Source of the DNA: Oreohelix idahoensis
Lineage: Eukaryota; Mollusca; Gastropoda; Stylommatophora; Oreohelicidae
DNA: 64,000 bases
Assembly (NCBI GenBank): GCA_024509875.1
Contig: JAMPIV010000577.1
Location: forward strand, 210,001-274,000
Direction: 5' to 3'
Shown here: positions 11,345 through 22,476 of the stretch, in pieces
Position numbering within the stretch: position 1 is the first letter of the stretch
Layout: every line of letters starts with the position of its first letter
Translations under genes and position numbers: made by a program
Notes under the pieces: model-generated
The model's database searches: none
What the model was told of the DNA's origin: nothing
What the model saw: the letters and a program-made list of their open reading frames with translations, nothing else

Positions 11345-13590
11345 GTCTTCATATGTTTTCTTTTTTTTTTTTTTTTCTTAACCAGCGGCACTTGGGCTTT
11401 CAGCCCTTCGGCCCAATGACATATCATTGCGAGGCTGGGGAACCTGAGGACTTTCCTTCCAACCCGGTCAGGAGCATCGCTCCTTCCCATCCACAGAGGG
11501 TTTATCACAGGAGCCGTTCAGGCTATTCAGTCAAATTTCCGGCCGTAAACATTTCTTCAAACGCCGACGTCCGGGTTTGAACCATGAACACCTGGTCGCC
11601 AGTACAACGCCGAAGCCATTACACCAGCGCGGCTCCCATGTTTTCTTTATTAAATTAATGATCCTCAGGGGAACTCCATAATGCTTCATCAATTTCCAAA
11701 GTGATTTTCTGTCTACACTTTCAAATGCCTTTTCGTCCACAAATCCGATGTATAGTGGTGAATTCCATTCCAGACTTTGTTCAACTATTATTCTCTAAGT
11801 GGCTATCTGGTCTGTACATGATCTGTTTTGTCGAAAACTTGCTTGTTCATCTCGCAGTTTCTTGTCTATGGACTCTTTTAATCTCTCAAGGATAATCCTG
11901 TTTAATACTTTTCCTGGTACTGATAGTAACATTATTCCTCTATAATTTGTACACTCTTGTAAATTTCTCTTCTTAGGCAACTTAACCAGATATCCTTCCT
12001 TCCATTCTGCTGGTATCTCTTCCTTTTCCCAGACTTTACCAAGTAATTTATATAACATCACTGTAGCAGTGTCGATTTCTGCTTTGATGGCCCTTGTTGG
12101 AATACCATCAGGTCCAGACGCTTTTCCATCTCTTAGAAGCTTTATGGCTTTCTTTATTTCTTCCTTAGTTGGTCTTTCACCGTTAATTTCTAGCTCTTCT
12201 TCTGCTGGCTGGATGTCCGGGGGGTTTTGTGGAGCTGTTCTATTGAGAAGGTCCTCAAAATATTATGTCCACCTCTTCATTTGCTCTAGTATATTGCTGA
12301 GCAGTTTTCCATTCTTGTCTTTTATGAGGCAACTTGTTTACTTGTATTTCCCTGTTAGCTTCTTTGTGCTGCTATACAGTTCTATCATATTTCCTTTGGC
12401 TGCAGCCTCTTCTGCCTCTCTTGCCAACTTCTCAATATACTTCCTCTTCTCTCTTTTGATACTTCTTTTAACTTCTTTGTTTGCTTCTGTGTACACTTCT
12501 TGAGCCTTGGCTTCGGAACTTCTGGATTTGCTTGTGTTTAAATCTGCTTTCTTGTTTTTTCTGTCTGCTATCTTATTGATAGTTTCTGTTGTTATCCATG
12601 CTTTTTGTTGTCGTTCCCTTTTCCCCAGTATTTCTTCACATGTCTCATTCCATACAGTTTTGATTTGCTGCCAATAGTCTTCTGTATTTTCTACATCTTC
12701 CAGCCGTTGGAGCACTTGGAATTTGTTGGATTTTGTGACCACAAAATTGTTTCTTGTTTCTTGATTTCTTAGATGTCCTACATTAAATTGTTGTCTCTAA
12801 TTTTGCATTGTTGCATATTTTTTGAGTTTCATTTTTTACTTTGGCTATCAGAAGGTGGTGATCTGATGCCACATCTGCTCCTTTATATACCTTTACATCC
12901 TGCAATGATGATCTAAACTTCATGTTTATGCATATATGATCAATCTGATTTTCTGTTATATGGTCTGGTGATATCCATGTTGCCTTGTGTATTCTCTTAT
13001 GTGGAAATATGCTTCCTCCTATAGCCAGTTGATTTGAAGCACAGAAGTTTGAGAATAGTTCCCTATTTTCATTCATTATTCCTAGCCTATGTTTTCCCAT
13101 GACTTCTTCAAAGCCGGTGTTGACTGTACCTATCTTTGCATTCATGTCACCTATCAAAATTGAGATGTCTCTTTTTACTTTTTCCATAATTTCCTGTAGT
13201 CTAGTATAAAATGCTTCTTTCACAGACTCTTCTTTGTCATTAGTTGGTGCATAACATTGGATGACATTTACATTTATTTTCTTTTTATATGTTTTAAAAG
13301 TAGCTGTTATTATTCTGGGTCCAACAGCTTCCCATTCAATGAGTGCTTTCCGTGCTTCTTTAGATATCATAAGAGCTACCCTTTCACTGTGGTGTGAACT
13401 TTCGTCTTCATGTCCTGAGGACAGCACAAATTCACCTGTGATGAGTTTCTTCTTGTTTACCCCCTTCCACTTTTGTGACCGTGTGGGGGTGTGTATATGC
13501 TTTTTAATATCATTCAAGTCATGAATCACTGGAATACTGCGAGAGATGTTTGCTTCTTGATGAATTTTGTAACCCAGTCCCGTTCCAAAA
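11345..13590 (-). pseudogene. LINE-B 5' half (endonuclease and RT N-terminus)
   Basis: Minus-strand continuation of LINE-B. The APE-type endonuclease is at 12783-13529, with IQCYAPTNDKEE, the catalytic ILIGDMNAKIG block, NQIDHICI and a terminal SDHHLLIAKV. The linker follows (12338-12742), then the RT N-terminus (11795-12061) with NYRGIMLLSVPGKVLNRI and DEQASFRQNRSCTDQIAT, and a further RT block at 11648-11740 (KAFESVDRKSLWKLM). Several frameshifts and stops separate these pieces. A SINE (11361-11637) is inserted next, and GMR-1 interrupts it at 11344. The element seems 5' truncated near 13590, as the start of the endonuclease is missing. Confidence 0.88.
11361..11637 (-). mobile_element. tRNA-derived SINE
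   Basis: On the minus strand the element starts GGGAGCCGCGCTGGTGTAAT. It contains an A-box-like TGGTGTAATGG and a B-box-like GGTTCAAACCC spaced as in a tRNA gene, then an unrelated body and an A-run of about 16. The target duplication ATGTTTTCTT is at 11353-11362 and 11638-11647; the A-tail makes its exact length ambiguous. It is inserted in the RT of LINE-B. SINEs are transcribed by RNA polymerase III and moved by LINE proteins; which LINE drives this one is not visible. Confidence 0.85.
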
Positions 13591-14335
13591 ATTCCTCTGT
13601 GATGTTATTTGTTGTGTGTTAATTATAGAATACACTGTATAACTTGCAACATGAGTTAGGCAAGAAAGTCTTCAAGATCCATTAAAACAGTTTATTCATA
13701 TTTACAATCCAGACATTGTCTCATGAATGCATTCATTTTATAATCCCTCAATCAACATATAGTTCATATTATAGGCTATTTTCTCCCTGTAGCCTATCCA
13801 TGTTGGGGTGAGTATTTCTTCTAGAGTCTCTACTTTCTTTATGAATTTGCCTAGGATGCCTTTGCAGGGCTCCGTTTCATACCTTAAAAAAATTCAGCTC
13901 GTCATCTGTAAATTTAGGCATTTCTGGCCTAACGATATATTAATTCTGAAATATAAACAAGGTCTCACTCGAAGCTGTACTTACTGTAACATAAGAATTT
14001 CCAACATATGAAAAGAAAGCTATCTGCTTTACTGAGTTGATGTCTTGATACTTCAAGACCAGCAGTGTACGTCCATACAGACTGGCTTTTTGGGATCAAC
14101 TGCTTTGTGACCTCGAAGCTTGCCTTTGCAAAAATGCTCCGGGCTTTTTCCAGCCTTTTGGTTGGACAGTCTATTAATTCTTTCTAGGATCTCAAATACC
14201 TACCGATGGCGTGTTTCAGCTATTCTGATTTTCGTCACCGGTTGCCGAGCAACTCCCGCCAAAGATCAGCGGTTAGTCGCTATTTACCCTAATTCCAGTT
14301 TCCATCTGATAACCGCGTATCTCAATAAAACCTCG
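13591..14335. other. unassigned sequence, no gene recognised
   Basis: This is between the truncated LINE-B and the target duplication of LINE-C. On the minus strand there are two short open stretches (about 14170-14010) and an AATAAA-type signal near 13690, which could mark the end of an old transcript, but no domain is recognised. Before LINE-C inserted, this sequence was continuous with 17655 onward. Confidence 0.5.
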
Positions 14336-14347
14336 TAACTATTCTTC

Positions 14348-17300
14348 ACCGCCCGCTTCAAGCTGGGCAGCCCCCAGTCAATAAGGTGTTGTCCCGCCAC
14401 TGTCTGCTTTCCCCATTGGGTGCATGGGGATTAGGGTCAAACCCGAACTGTGGACAGAAAATTTTGCACCAAGCAATTATCGAAAAAATAGAAATAAGCA
14501 AACTCTCAGATTGGGATGCTGGAACGTCCGGACTATGTTGACTGGACTATCCGAAAACCTACAGGATGTAAACGATGTAAGGAAGACAGCCATAATTAAT
14601 GATGAGCTTAAACGACTTCAGGTGGATATAGCTGCACTTCAGGAAACGCGCCTGGCGGGCTCTGGAATGGTGAGCGAGAAGGACTACACATTTTATTGGC
14701 AAGGGAAAGATCTTGATAAAGCTAGAGAACACGGAGTAGGTTTTGCGGTCAAAAAATCGCTAACTAACATGGTTGAACCAGGCGAGAATGGATCAGAACG
14801 CCTGTTAACGCTCCGCCTGCAAACTAGCACAGGTCCCATCACCCTTGTCAGTGTGTATGCTCCTACTCTGTACTCTGCCTCAGAAGCTAAAGATGAGTTC
14901 TACGAGAATCTAGCAGCAGTAATCAAAAGCATACCTAGGGAAAAACAGCTTGTTCTCCTTGGTGACTTTAACGCTAGAGTGGGTGCCGATAATGTTTCAT
15001 GGCCTTCATGTCTGGGCAGGTTTGGTATTGGCAAGATGAATGAAAATGGACAACGGCTCTTAGAGTTGTGCGTCCACCATGACCTCTGCGTGACCAACAC
15101 CTACTTTCAGACAAAACCCCAGCATAAGGTGTCATGGAGACACCCACGATCCAAGCACTGGCACCAACTTGACCTGATTCTCGTCAGAAGGCCACTCCTC
15201 AGGTCTGTGCTCTCCACGCGCTCGTACCATAGTGCAGACTGTGACACAGATCACTCCTTGGTTTGCTGCAAAATCAGAGCACAACCAAGAAAACTCTATC
15301 GTGTCAGACATGAAGGGAAACCACGCATTGATACCAGCAAGATGTCAGACCCTTTCATGATCGCTCAATTCACTGCGACCTTCAAGAAAGTGCTCAGTAG
15401 CCCTCAGCATGGTGATACTATTACAGAGAACTGGGAGCATCTACGGAACACCATTCAAAGTACTGCACTTGCCACCTTTGGTAAGAAAACAGCAAAGTCA
15501 AATGACTGGTTTGACGCTTCATCAGATGTGATGGCACCTGTTATTGAAGCTAAGCGCAGTGCTATGAATGAATACAAACGTTCACCGAGTGCCAGAACCC
15601 TACAGATCCTGAGGGCTACGAGAAGCAAAGTTCAACAAACTGCTCGACGCTGTGCAAATGACTATTGGCTCCAGCTCAGTGAGAACATCCAGATCGCAGC
15701 GCAAACAGGCAACATTAGACAAATGTATGACGGTATAAAGAAAGCACTTGGCCCCCATAAAAGTAAGACGGCACCGCTAAAAACCATCAGCGGAGAGAAG
15801 CTAACCGATAAGGGTAAGCAGATGGAGAGGTGGGTCGAGCACTACTCTGAGCTTTACGCTAGAGACAATACCGTTACGCCTGCAGCCCTTGATGCTGTCA
15901 ATAGTCTGCCAACTATGGAGGAGCTGGATGCCGAACCAACATTAGAGGAACTCAGTAAGGCCATTGATAGCTTGGCCTCTGGCAAAGCACCAGGCAGTGA
16001 TGGGATTCCTCCTGATTTAATCAAATGCTGTAAGAGCACGCTATTATATCCCCTGCATAGGATGCTGTGCCAGTGCTGGGAAGAGACAACTATTCCTCAA
16101 GACATGCGAGATGCCAAGATTGTAACACTGTATAAAAATAAAGGAGACAGAAGTGATTGCAATAACTACAGAGGCATCTCTCTTCTTAGTATTGTTGGTA
16201 AGGTTTTTGCCAAAGTCATCTTAATGCGACTACACAAGTTAGCTGAGCGCATATATCCAGAGGCACAGTGTGGATTCCGAGCTGGCAGATCAACAACAGA
16301 CATGATCTTCTCTCTCCGCCAGCTTCAGGAAAAATCAAGAGAGCAGAAAAGACCATTATATATCGCCTTTATAGACCTCACAAAAGCATTCGACCTGGTT
16401 AGTAGGGATGGACTCTTTAAAATCCTCCTGAAAATAGGCTGCCCTTCTAAAATGCTGGAAATGATAAAGTCATTCCATGACGACATGAAGGGAACAGTCC
16501 AATATGCTGGAAGCACGTCACAGCCCTTTGATATACGAAGTGGCGTTAAACAAGGCTGTGTTCTGGCTCCGACCCTCTTCGGAATCTTCTTTGCCTTACT
16601 CTTGAAACATGCATTCAGAGATGCAACTGAAGGAATATGCCTTCACACTAGGTCAGATGGCCGTCTGTTTAATCTTTCAAGGCTGAAGGCAAAAACAAAA
16701 ATCAGAAGGGTCACTATAAGAGACTTGTTGTTCGCTGATGATGCTGCAGTCGTCACTCAAAGCCAACAGGAGCTTCAGAGCTTGATGAATCGCTTCACTA
16801 AAGCATGCAAGGACTTTGGCCTCACAATAAGTCTAAAGAAAACGAATGTGCTGAGTCAGGATGTGGGTGCTGCACCAGTTATCACTATCGATAACTATGA
16901 ATTGGCAGTGGTGCACCACTTCACATACCTAGGGTCTACCATCAATGACAAACTCTCACTGGATACAGAAATCGACAGCCGCATTGGCAAAGCTGCAGCT
17001 ACCTTTGCCCGCCTCACATCGCGTGTTTGGGGAAACTCTAAACTCACAATGAAGACCAAAGCTGCGGTATATAATGCCTGCGTCACCAGCACACTCCTAT
17101 ATGGCAGCGAGACCTGGACGACCTATGCTAAGCAAGAAAGAAGGCTCAATACCTTCCATTTGCGGTGTCTACGCCGCATCCTCGGCATCTCGTGGAAAGA
17201 TAAAGTGACAAATGTCGAGGTGTTGTCACGTGCTGGCCTTCAAAGTATGTATACGCTGCTTAGACAGCGCAGACTTCGCTGGCTTGGCCATGTTCGCCGC

Positions 17301-17642
17301 ATGGAAGATGGTCGCATCCCAAAAGATATTTTCTACGGACAATTAGCAGATGGCAAGAGAACAGTTGGGCGACCACAGCTGAGGTTCAAAGATGTGTGCA
17401 AGAGAGATATGAGGGCACTGGACATGGATCCAGCAACATGGGAGGATGAAGCTGCTGATCGCACTAAGTGGCGATGCTATTTACGGCACCACCTCAGATT
17501 GGGCGAAGAGAGGCTCACACAAGAAGCAGAGGTGAGGAGAAAACGTCGAAAGGAGCACCAGGAAAATAAGCAGCTGAGGGCTGCCACCTCAGGGGCGCAT
17601 TCCCATAGTCAGTTATGACTGAAGGGGCTATTATTATTATTA
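14348..17642 (+). mobile_element. LINE-C: full-length RTE-like non-LTR retrotransposon
   Basis: A 3295-bp element flanked by an identical 12-bp target duplication, TAACTATTCTTC, at 14336-14347 and 17643-17654. It has a short 5' UTR (14348-14423), one long ORF, a very short 3' UTR and a (TTA)n microsatellite tail. This compact plan, with one endonuclease-RT ORF of about 1000 codons, is typical of RTE-type LINEs. Clade assignment was not tested by phylogeny. Intact ends and an open ORF suggest a recent insertion. Confidence 0.93.
14424..17618 (+). CDS. LINE-C endonuclease-reverse transcriptase
   Basis: An uninterrupted 1064-residue polyprotein from an ATG at 14424. Residues about 28-280 form an APE-type endonuclease: LGCWNVRTM (30), AALQETR, LLGDFNARVG (180) and the terminal DTDHS block (274-278). 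It would nick target DNA. Residues about 480-790 form the RT: NNYRGISLLSIVGKVF, the D-containing LTKAFDLVSRDG (about 652), GVKQGCVLAPTLF (707) and the catalytic FADD (770-773). The C-terminus carries TYLGST, the LRRILGISWKDKV block and a basic tail, with no zinc finger. Together these would perform target-primed reverse transcription in the nucleus. No internal stop or missing key residue was seen, so it is a candidate for activity. Confidence 0.95.
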   Translation: MGIRVKPELWTENFAPSNYRKNRNKQTLRLGCWNVRTMLTGLSENLQDVNDVRKTAIINDELKRLQVDIAALQETRLAGSGMVSEKDYTFYWQGKDLDKAREHGVGFAVKKSLTNMVEPGENGSERLLTLRLQTSTGPITLVSVYAPTLYSASEAKDEFYENLAAVIKSIPREKQLVLLGDFNARVGADNVSWPSCLGRFGIGKMNENGQRLLELCVHHDLCVTNTYFQTKPQHKVSWRHPRSKHWHQLDLILVRRPLLRSVLSTRSYHSADCDTDHSLVCCKIRAQPRKLYRVRHEGKPRIDTSKMSDPFMIAQFTATFKKVLSSPQHGDTITENWEHLRNTIQSTALATFGKKTAKSNDWFDASSDVMAPVIEAKRSAMNEYKRSPSARTLQILRATRSKVQQTARRCANDYWLQLSENIQIAAQTGNIRQMYDGIKKALGPHKSKTAPLKTISGEKLTDKGKQMERWVEHYSELYARDNTVTPAALDAVNSLPTMEELDAEPTLEELSKAIDSLASGKAPGSDGIPPDLIKCCKSTLLYPLHRMLCQCWEETTIPQDMRDAKIVTLYKNKGDRSDCNNYRGISLLSIVGKVFAKVILMRLHKLAERIYPEAQCGFRAGRSTTDMIFSLRQLQEKSREQKRPLYIAFIDLTKAFDLVSRDGLFKILLKIGCPSKMLEMIKSFHDDMKGTVQYAGSTSQPFDIRSGVKQGCVLAPTLFGIFFALLLKHAFRDATEGICLHTRSDGRLFNLSRLKAKTKIRRVTIRDLLFADDAAVVTQSQQELQSLMNRFTKACKDFGLTISLKKTNVLSQDVGAAPVITIDNYELAVVHHFTYLGSTINDKLSLDTEIDSRIGKAAATFARLTSRVWGNSKLTMKTKAAVYNACVTSTLLYGSETWTTYAKQERRLNTFHLRCLRRILGISWKDKVTNVEVLSRAGLQSMYTLLRQRRLRWLGHVRRMEDGRIPKDIFYGQLADGKRTVGRPQLRFKDVCKRDMRALDMDPATWEDEAADRTKWRCYLRHHLRLGEERLTQEAEVRRKRRKEHQENKQLRAATSGAHSHSQL

Positions 17643-17654
17643 TAACTATTCTTC

Positions 17655-19030
17655 CTAATGTACTTGATAACTAATAGCACGAATGATGCTATGGTATTAG
17701 CAGTGGGCCATCCGGCGACATAGATCCTGGAGCTACACAAATGTATCCTGTAAGGAGACATTTGCGTTCTATCAAAAATACAAATTTAAATCCCTAAAAT
17801 TCACTATTTAGAAAAAAAATAAATAAATACATTTTTTTTAAAAATCGTAAATCGGGGGCTCTCATAGGTGTACATGCTATAATCCAAAAAAAAATCGTAA
17901 ATCGAGGGCTCTTAAATATACTTGTCCAAGTATATGCTATCATCCAAAAAAATTTATGTGTTATCACCAGCTAGTAGAGGCTCCTATAAAATGTTTCATG
18001 ACAATGGCTATAACATCAAAAATAAATCATAAATGTGAAGTGTTAACAACAATTGTTACCAAATATTTCTTGACAATGTCCATAACAATTAAAATCTTCA
18101 CATGTCATTACAATATGACTCGTTTTACCTGAACCTATCTCTGGCCCCTCAGTGCCAATACAGTGAACTGAATTCAAACTCAATAGGGCTCACTGAACCT
18201 CAAACATACGAGTATAAGTACAAAGCGACATCTCTTCTGTCACTGAGGTCAGTGGTTTTTCAGAAGACATTTGATGTCTTAAAACATGTATTGCCAATGA
18301 CAGCTCATTGTCAGGCTTAAAGACGTACAGAGTAATCTCATCTTTTGTAATAACTTGTTTTATATTTAAATTTGACCTTCACAAAAAATGTAGCTATCAG
18401 TCAACAATGTAACACTGTTCCACCGAAACAAGTGAGTGGGAATGTCTGTGGAGAAGAATGTCGTCAGTGAATTGTGCGCGACTGATAATAGTCTAGGATG
18501 CACCTGCACTGTCATTTCTTTTGTCAAAAAGTGTATGTCTGAACAACCCCTTCCTATCTAGACAATTTGCAATTGTGAAGCAAAAATATGTACAAGGTTT
18601 TCTTCTCAACTTTACAAAACAGTTGCATGATTAATGGATACACAATTACAGTCAAAACTAGCGATAAATCATTTGAAGGGATTTCTAATAATATAAGTGC
18701 TGTCAGTACAAATGCGTGTCAACTTCAACATAACAATGTTATTCATGGGGGGTATGACATCATCAACATTTTGTATCGCACTCTGCGAAATATTCTTGTC
18801 TGTCCCAACATCATGGGCTCTATATGGGCATCACTACTGTGCAATGCAGTGTTACTGCGAGGAGTATGTTCTACTACAGGCATGTCAAGGTGGCGTTAGC
18901 GGGGGGTACAGGAGGGTAGGTGATGGGATGGGGAGTAAATGTAGTCACGGGGATGTTCTCAGTAACACTTTCTCTGGGTGATATCATGAGGACTCATTTG
19001 GTTTTCACCATCAGCAGTAGTGTAAACAAT
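17655..19030. other. unassigned AT-rich sequence
   Basis: No gene or known element is recognised between LINE-C and LINE-D. About 17842-17950 holds two diverged copies of a unit containing AATCGTAAATCG(G/A)GGGCTCT and ending ATCCAAAAAAA. About 18900-18950 is G-rich (GGCGTTAGCGGGGGGTACAG). Since LINE-D appears to have inserted in the 3' end of GYP-ENV, part of this stretch may be GYP-ENV 3' sequence or its LTR, but no matching second LTR was found. Confidence 0.5.
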
Positions 19031-19036
19031 ACTCAG

Positions 19037-21608
19037 CGCTGTGGAGCGTAAGGAGCACGGCGAGGCACGTAGAAAGCCCTGGTCATCCACTGCACCTGAC
19101 TTCATCTCCAGTCGTCTTGACTTGTCTTGCCACTGGATTGAGATGGACCCAGGCGAGAGAGTGAGGTCGACGAACTGCGCAACTCTTCCTCACTTTAATC
19201 CAAATCACCGCGCAAGTCACTCTTTCATCACTGACACCTTAGAAGACCGTCTCAAATCTGTCTCGCTAGACGGCCAAAGTGTGGAAACAAATTGGGCAGC
19301 CCTAAGTGAGCAGATCTACAGCACTGCTACAGAGGTCCTGGGTCCTTCCATCAAGAAACAAAATGACTGGTTTGATGAGAACTCAGATGATATAAAGCAG
19401 ATGTTGGCTGAGAAACACCATCTCCATAAAGCATATTTAAATGATCCAAAATCTACATCCAAGAAAGACGCTTTCAACAACATGCGTAGAGTCGTCCAAC
19501 ATAAACTACGCCAGATGCGGGATTCATGGCTCAGGAATAAAGCAGATGAGCTCCAAGGCTTTGCTGACAGCCATGACTTGAAAAATTTTTACCTTGCACT
19601 CAAAGCGGTCTATGGTCCAACATCATCAGGATCATTTCCCCTCCTTAATGCAGATGGAAAAACACTAATTACAGACAAGGAAAAAATGCTCCAACGCTGG
19701 GCTGAACATTTTAATAATCTTTTGAACCAGCCATCATCTATTAACGACGAAGCCATCATCCGCCTGCCCCAAATTCCTATAAATGAAGCACTAGATGATG
19801 TACCAACTCTGGAGGAAACTAAAAAAGCGATTCGTCAACTGTCTAGTGGAAAGGCCCCTGGCTCCGATTCAATTCCTGTTGAGGTTTATAAAGATGGCGG
19901 TGCAGTTCTGATAGAGAAACTTCATATGATCTTCCAGCAAATGTGGCAGAGTGAAACCATCCCACACGATCTCAAAGATGCGTCAATTATACATCTATAT
20001 AAACGTAAAGGTAATCGCCAAGACTGTAACAATCATCGAGGCATCTCTCTTTTATCAATCGCTGGGAAGATATTCGCCAGAATCCTTTTGAATCGCCTTA
20101 CGGCTCATCTTGACAAAGGTCTTTTACCTGAAACTCAGTGTGGATTCCGGAAAGAACGTGGAACCACAGATATGGTGTTCGCTGCAAGACAGCTACAAGA
20201 AAAATGCCAAGAACAGCACTGTGACCTGTACACAGCTTTCATCGACTTGACAAAGGCGTTCGACACGGTCAGTAGAGAGGGTCTATGGAAGATCATGGCA
20301 AAATACGGCTGCCCAAAGAAATTTATCACAATAGTGCTGCAAATGCATGATGGAATGCAGGCTAGAGTTCAGGAAAACGGTGAGCTATCAGATCCTTTCC
20401 CTGTCTCAAATGGAGTTAAACAAGGGTGCGTACTTGCACCGACTCTGTTCAGTATCATGTTTTCTGCTATGCTGACAGATGCTTTTAGAGACGGGGACAC
20501 AGGAATCGACATTAGTTATCGTATTGATGGAAAATTGTTTAACCTTAGGAGGCTTCAAGCAAAAACCAAGGTTAATTCACACACCATCAGAGATCTTCTG
20601 TTTGCTGATGATTGTGCCCTCAATGCTGGCTCAGAGGCTGATCTGCAGCATAGTGTGGATAGATTCTCCGAAGCCTGCGCCAACTTTGCGCTTACCATCA
20701 ACACGAAGAAAACAGAAATCATGTACCAACCAGCTCCTGGCACAGTTTATACTGAGCCAGTCATCAAGGTTAATGGTGAGAAACTGAATGTTGTGAACAG
20801 ATTCACATACCTTGGTAGCACACTATCCCAGAACATTGTCATTGATGATGAGGTGAACACCAGGATCTCCAAAGCCAGCAGCACATTTGGCAGACTATGC
20901 ACCAACGTCTGGCATCGAAGTGGCATTAGTCTACAGACAAAGCTGAAGGTGTACAGAGCTGCGGTGCTTCCAGTGCTGCTATATGCATGTGAAACATGGA
21001 CTGTATACAGGCGCCACGTAAAGAAGCTAAACCACTTCCATACAGTCTGTCTCAGGAAGATAATGAACATCAAATGGCAAGACAAGATCCCGGATACCGC
21101 CGTTCTTGACAGAGCTGGTATCCCTAGTATTGATACTATTCTGATGCAGTCACAGATTCGCTGGGCAGGTCATGTAGTCCGCATGCCAGACCATCGACTG
21201 CCAAAGATACTCTTTTATGGTGAGATGCAGAAGGGTAAACGCTCCCATGGTGGCCAAAAGAAGCGCTTCAAATACACGTTAAAGACGTCATTGAAAACCT
21301 TTGACATAAACCCAGACACATGGGAAACTGCTGCGCAAGACCGAACTGCTTGGCGCACATCTCTTCGTAAAGGTGCAGTGGCATGCGAATCATCCAGAAG
21401 AGCAGCAGCGGAACAGCGGAGACAAGCTAGAAAGGACCGTGAAATAAAACCTTCACATGAAGCAAACATTCCCTGCCCACACTGTCCGAGATCTTTCCAG
21501 GCCCGCATCGGGCTCATCAGTCACCTTCGTACCCATAGACTAACCTAACATGTTGCTAAATAATTGGATGAACAGAGTGGTCTTCATCACCCGTGATGGA
21601 CGAATAAC
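19037..21608 (+). mobile_element. LINE-D: RT-only LINE copy
   Basis: A LINE copy with an open RT ORF and a short 3' UTR ending near 21608. The 6-bp ACTCAG occurs at 19031-19036 and 21609-21614 and may be its target duplication; at six bases this could be chance. The endonuclease domain is missing. The first ~145 bp are GC-rich and look like 5' leader rather than endonuclease, so this is better explained by internal deletion, or a leader fused to RT, than by simple 5' truncation. It abuts the 3' end of the GYP-ENV env remnant. Confidence 0.75.
19143..21548 (+). CDS. LINE-D reverse transcriptase with C-terminal zinc finger
   Basis: An open frame of 801 residues from the first in-frame ATG at 19143; the frame stays open upstream to 19041 without an ATG. 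There is no endonuclease. The RT has GKAPGSDSIPVEVYKDGG, NHRGISLLSIAGKIF, LTKAFDTVSREG, GVKQGCVLAPTLF (424) and the catalytic FADD (487-490). The C-terminal region ends with one C2H2 finger, CPHCPRSFQARIGLISHLRTH (Cys 778 and 781), a putative nucleic-acid contact. The sequence is related to LINE-C but clearly diverged, and LINE-C lacks the finger. Without endonuclease it could not nick its own target. Confidence 0.88.
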   Translation: MDPGERVRSTNCATLPHFNPNHRASHSFITDTLEDRLKSVSLDGQSVETNWAALSEQIYSTATEVLGPSIKKQNDWFDENSDDIKQMLAEKHHLHKAYLNDPKSTSKKDAFNNMRRVVQHKLRQMRDSWLRNKADELQGFADSHDLKNFYLALKAVYGPTSSGSFPLLNADGKTLITDKEKMLQRWAEHFNNLLNQPSSINDEAIIRLPQIPINEALDDVPTLEETKKAIRQLSSGKAPGSDSIPVEVYKDGGAVLIEKLHMIFQQMWQSETIPHDLKDASIIHLYKRKGNRQDCNNHRGISLLSIAGKIFARILLNRLTAHLDKGLLPETQCGFRKERGTTDMVFAARQLQEKCQEQHCDLYTAFIDLTKAFDTVSREGLWKIMAKYGCPKKFITIVLQMHDGMQARVQENGELSDPFPVSNGVKQGCVLAPTLFSIMFSAMLTDAFRDGDTGIDISYRIDGKLFNLRRLQAKTKVNSHTIRDLLFADDCALNAGSEADLQHSVDRFSEACANFALTINTKKTEIMYQPAPGTVYTEPVIKVNGEKLNVVNRFTYLGSTLSQNIVIDDEVNTRISKASSTFGRLCTNVWHRSGISLQTKLKVYRAAVLPVLLYACETWTVYRRHVKKLNHFHTVCLRKIMNIKWQDKIPDTAVLDRAGIPSIDTILMQSQIRWAGHVVRMPDHRLPKILFYGEMQKGKRSHGGQKKRFKYTLKTSLKTFDINPDTWETAAQDRTAWRTSLRKGAVACESSRRAAAEQRRQARKDREIKPSHEANIPCPHCPRSFQARIGLISHLRTHRLT

Positions 21609-21614
21609 ACTCAG

Positions 21615-22471
21615 TTTATTCGTCTATAAACTTCGTACTTATATAGCAAACAAATCAGTATATTGATAATAACAATGCTAATAAATATTGCCAAACCAGG
21701 CAATCTCGTTTGTCTTATCATCGTGGCTGGTGTGAATGGTATCTAGTTCATTAATCAAGGAGGGCATATCAATGGTGTCTAATGGTTGTAGTGCTGGAGG
21801 AAGATCAAACGTGTTCTCTGGATGGAAGAAGGCAAAAGAGGCTTTCAGACCATTGAGGAGGAGTGATTGAAGGCTATCGATGCATTCTCTGAAGGTATGT
21901 CCTTACGTAAGACTGAAAAGGCCTGGAAGGGCGCATCAAGTCTAAAAGAATTATTGGTAACGGAACAAGTGGGAGGAAGGCTGAATAAATGAAAGGGAGG
22001 TTTGAGCTGGATATAAGAGTAAAGGAAGGTATTATTTTGGAGAGGGTGATGGGTTGGAAGAACATAAAAAGGCATGAGTGGAGACTCCATTCGATAAATG
22101 ATATGGGATATGTGTGAAAGTAACAGTTCTTGTGCATAGAATTTATGTTCTCAACATCATTTTCAAACAATGCAATTATACATAAGCGATGAGTACATGT
22201 ATCATAAAATGGGCGATCTAGTGCACAAAAATGAAAATGGCATGGCAATACATTTCTCAAAGTTGTCTTTCGATACAATAGCAAAAAAATATGTTCGTGT
22301 CTTGTTGATAGCGAGTGCATGGGTTTGAGAATCGTGTGTTGCTAATGGGTGCTTCTCAGCATCAGTCGTAGAAGATAGATGTGAAGGAAAAGGTGTGGGG
22401 ATAGAGTGAACGCGATATAAGTCGTACACGTCATCAACAATGATGAGGGGAATATGAACGAAGATAACTAG
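21615..22471 (-). pseudogene. GYP-ENV env C-terminal part
   Basis: Minus-strand remnant of an envelope-like glycoprotein gene. From 22471 down it opens with a block of the type VIFVHIPLIIVDDVYDLYRV, matching the hydrophobic-Pro-Leu, Tyr-x-Leu-Tyr pattern of fusion glycoproteins carried by errantivirus-like Gypsy elements and baculovirus F proteins. Cysteine-bearing segments follow in a second frame (about 22215-21880). A strongly hydrophobic stretch at about 21700-21640 and a short basic tail with a stop near 21616 look like a membrane anchor and cytoplasmic tail. At least one frameshift and several stops are present, and GMR-2 splits it from the upstream part. Identity rests on pattern and position, not alignment. 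Confidence 0.6.
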
Positions 22472-22476
22472 ATCAG

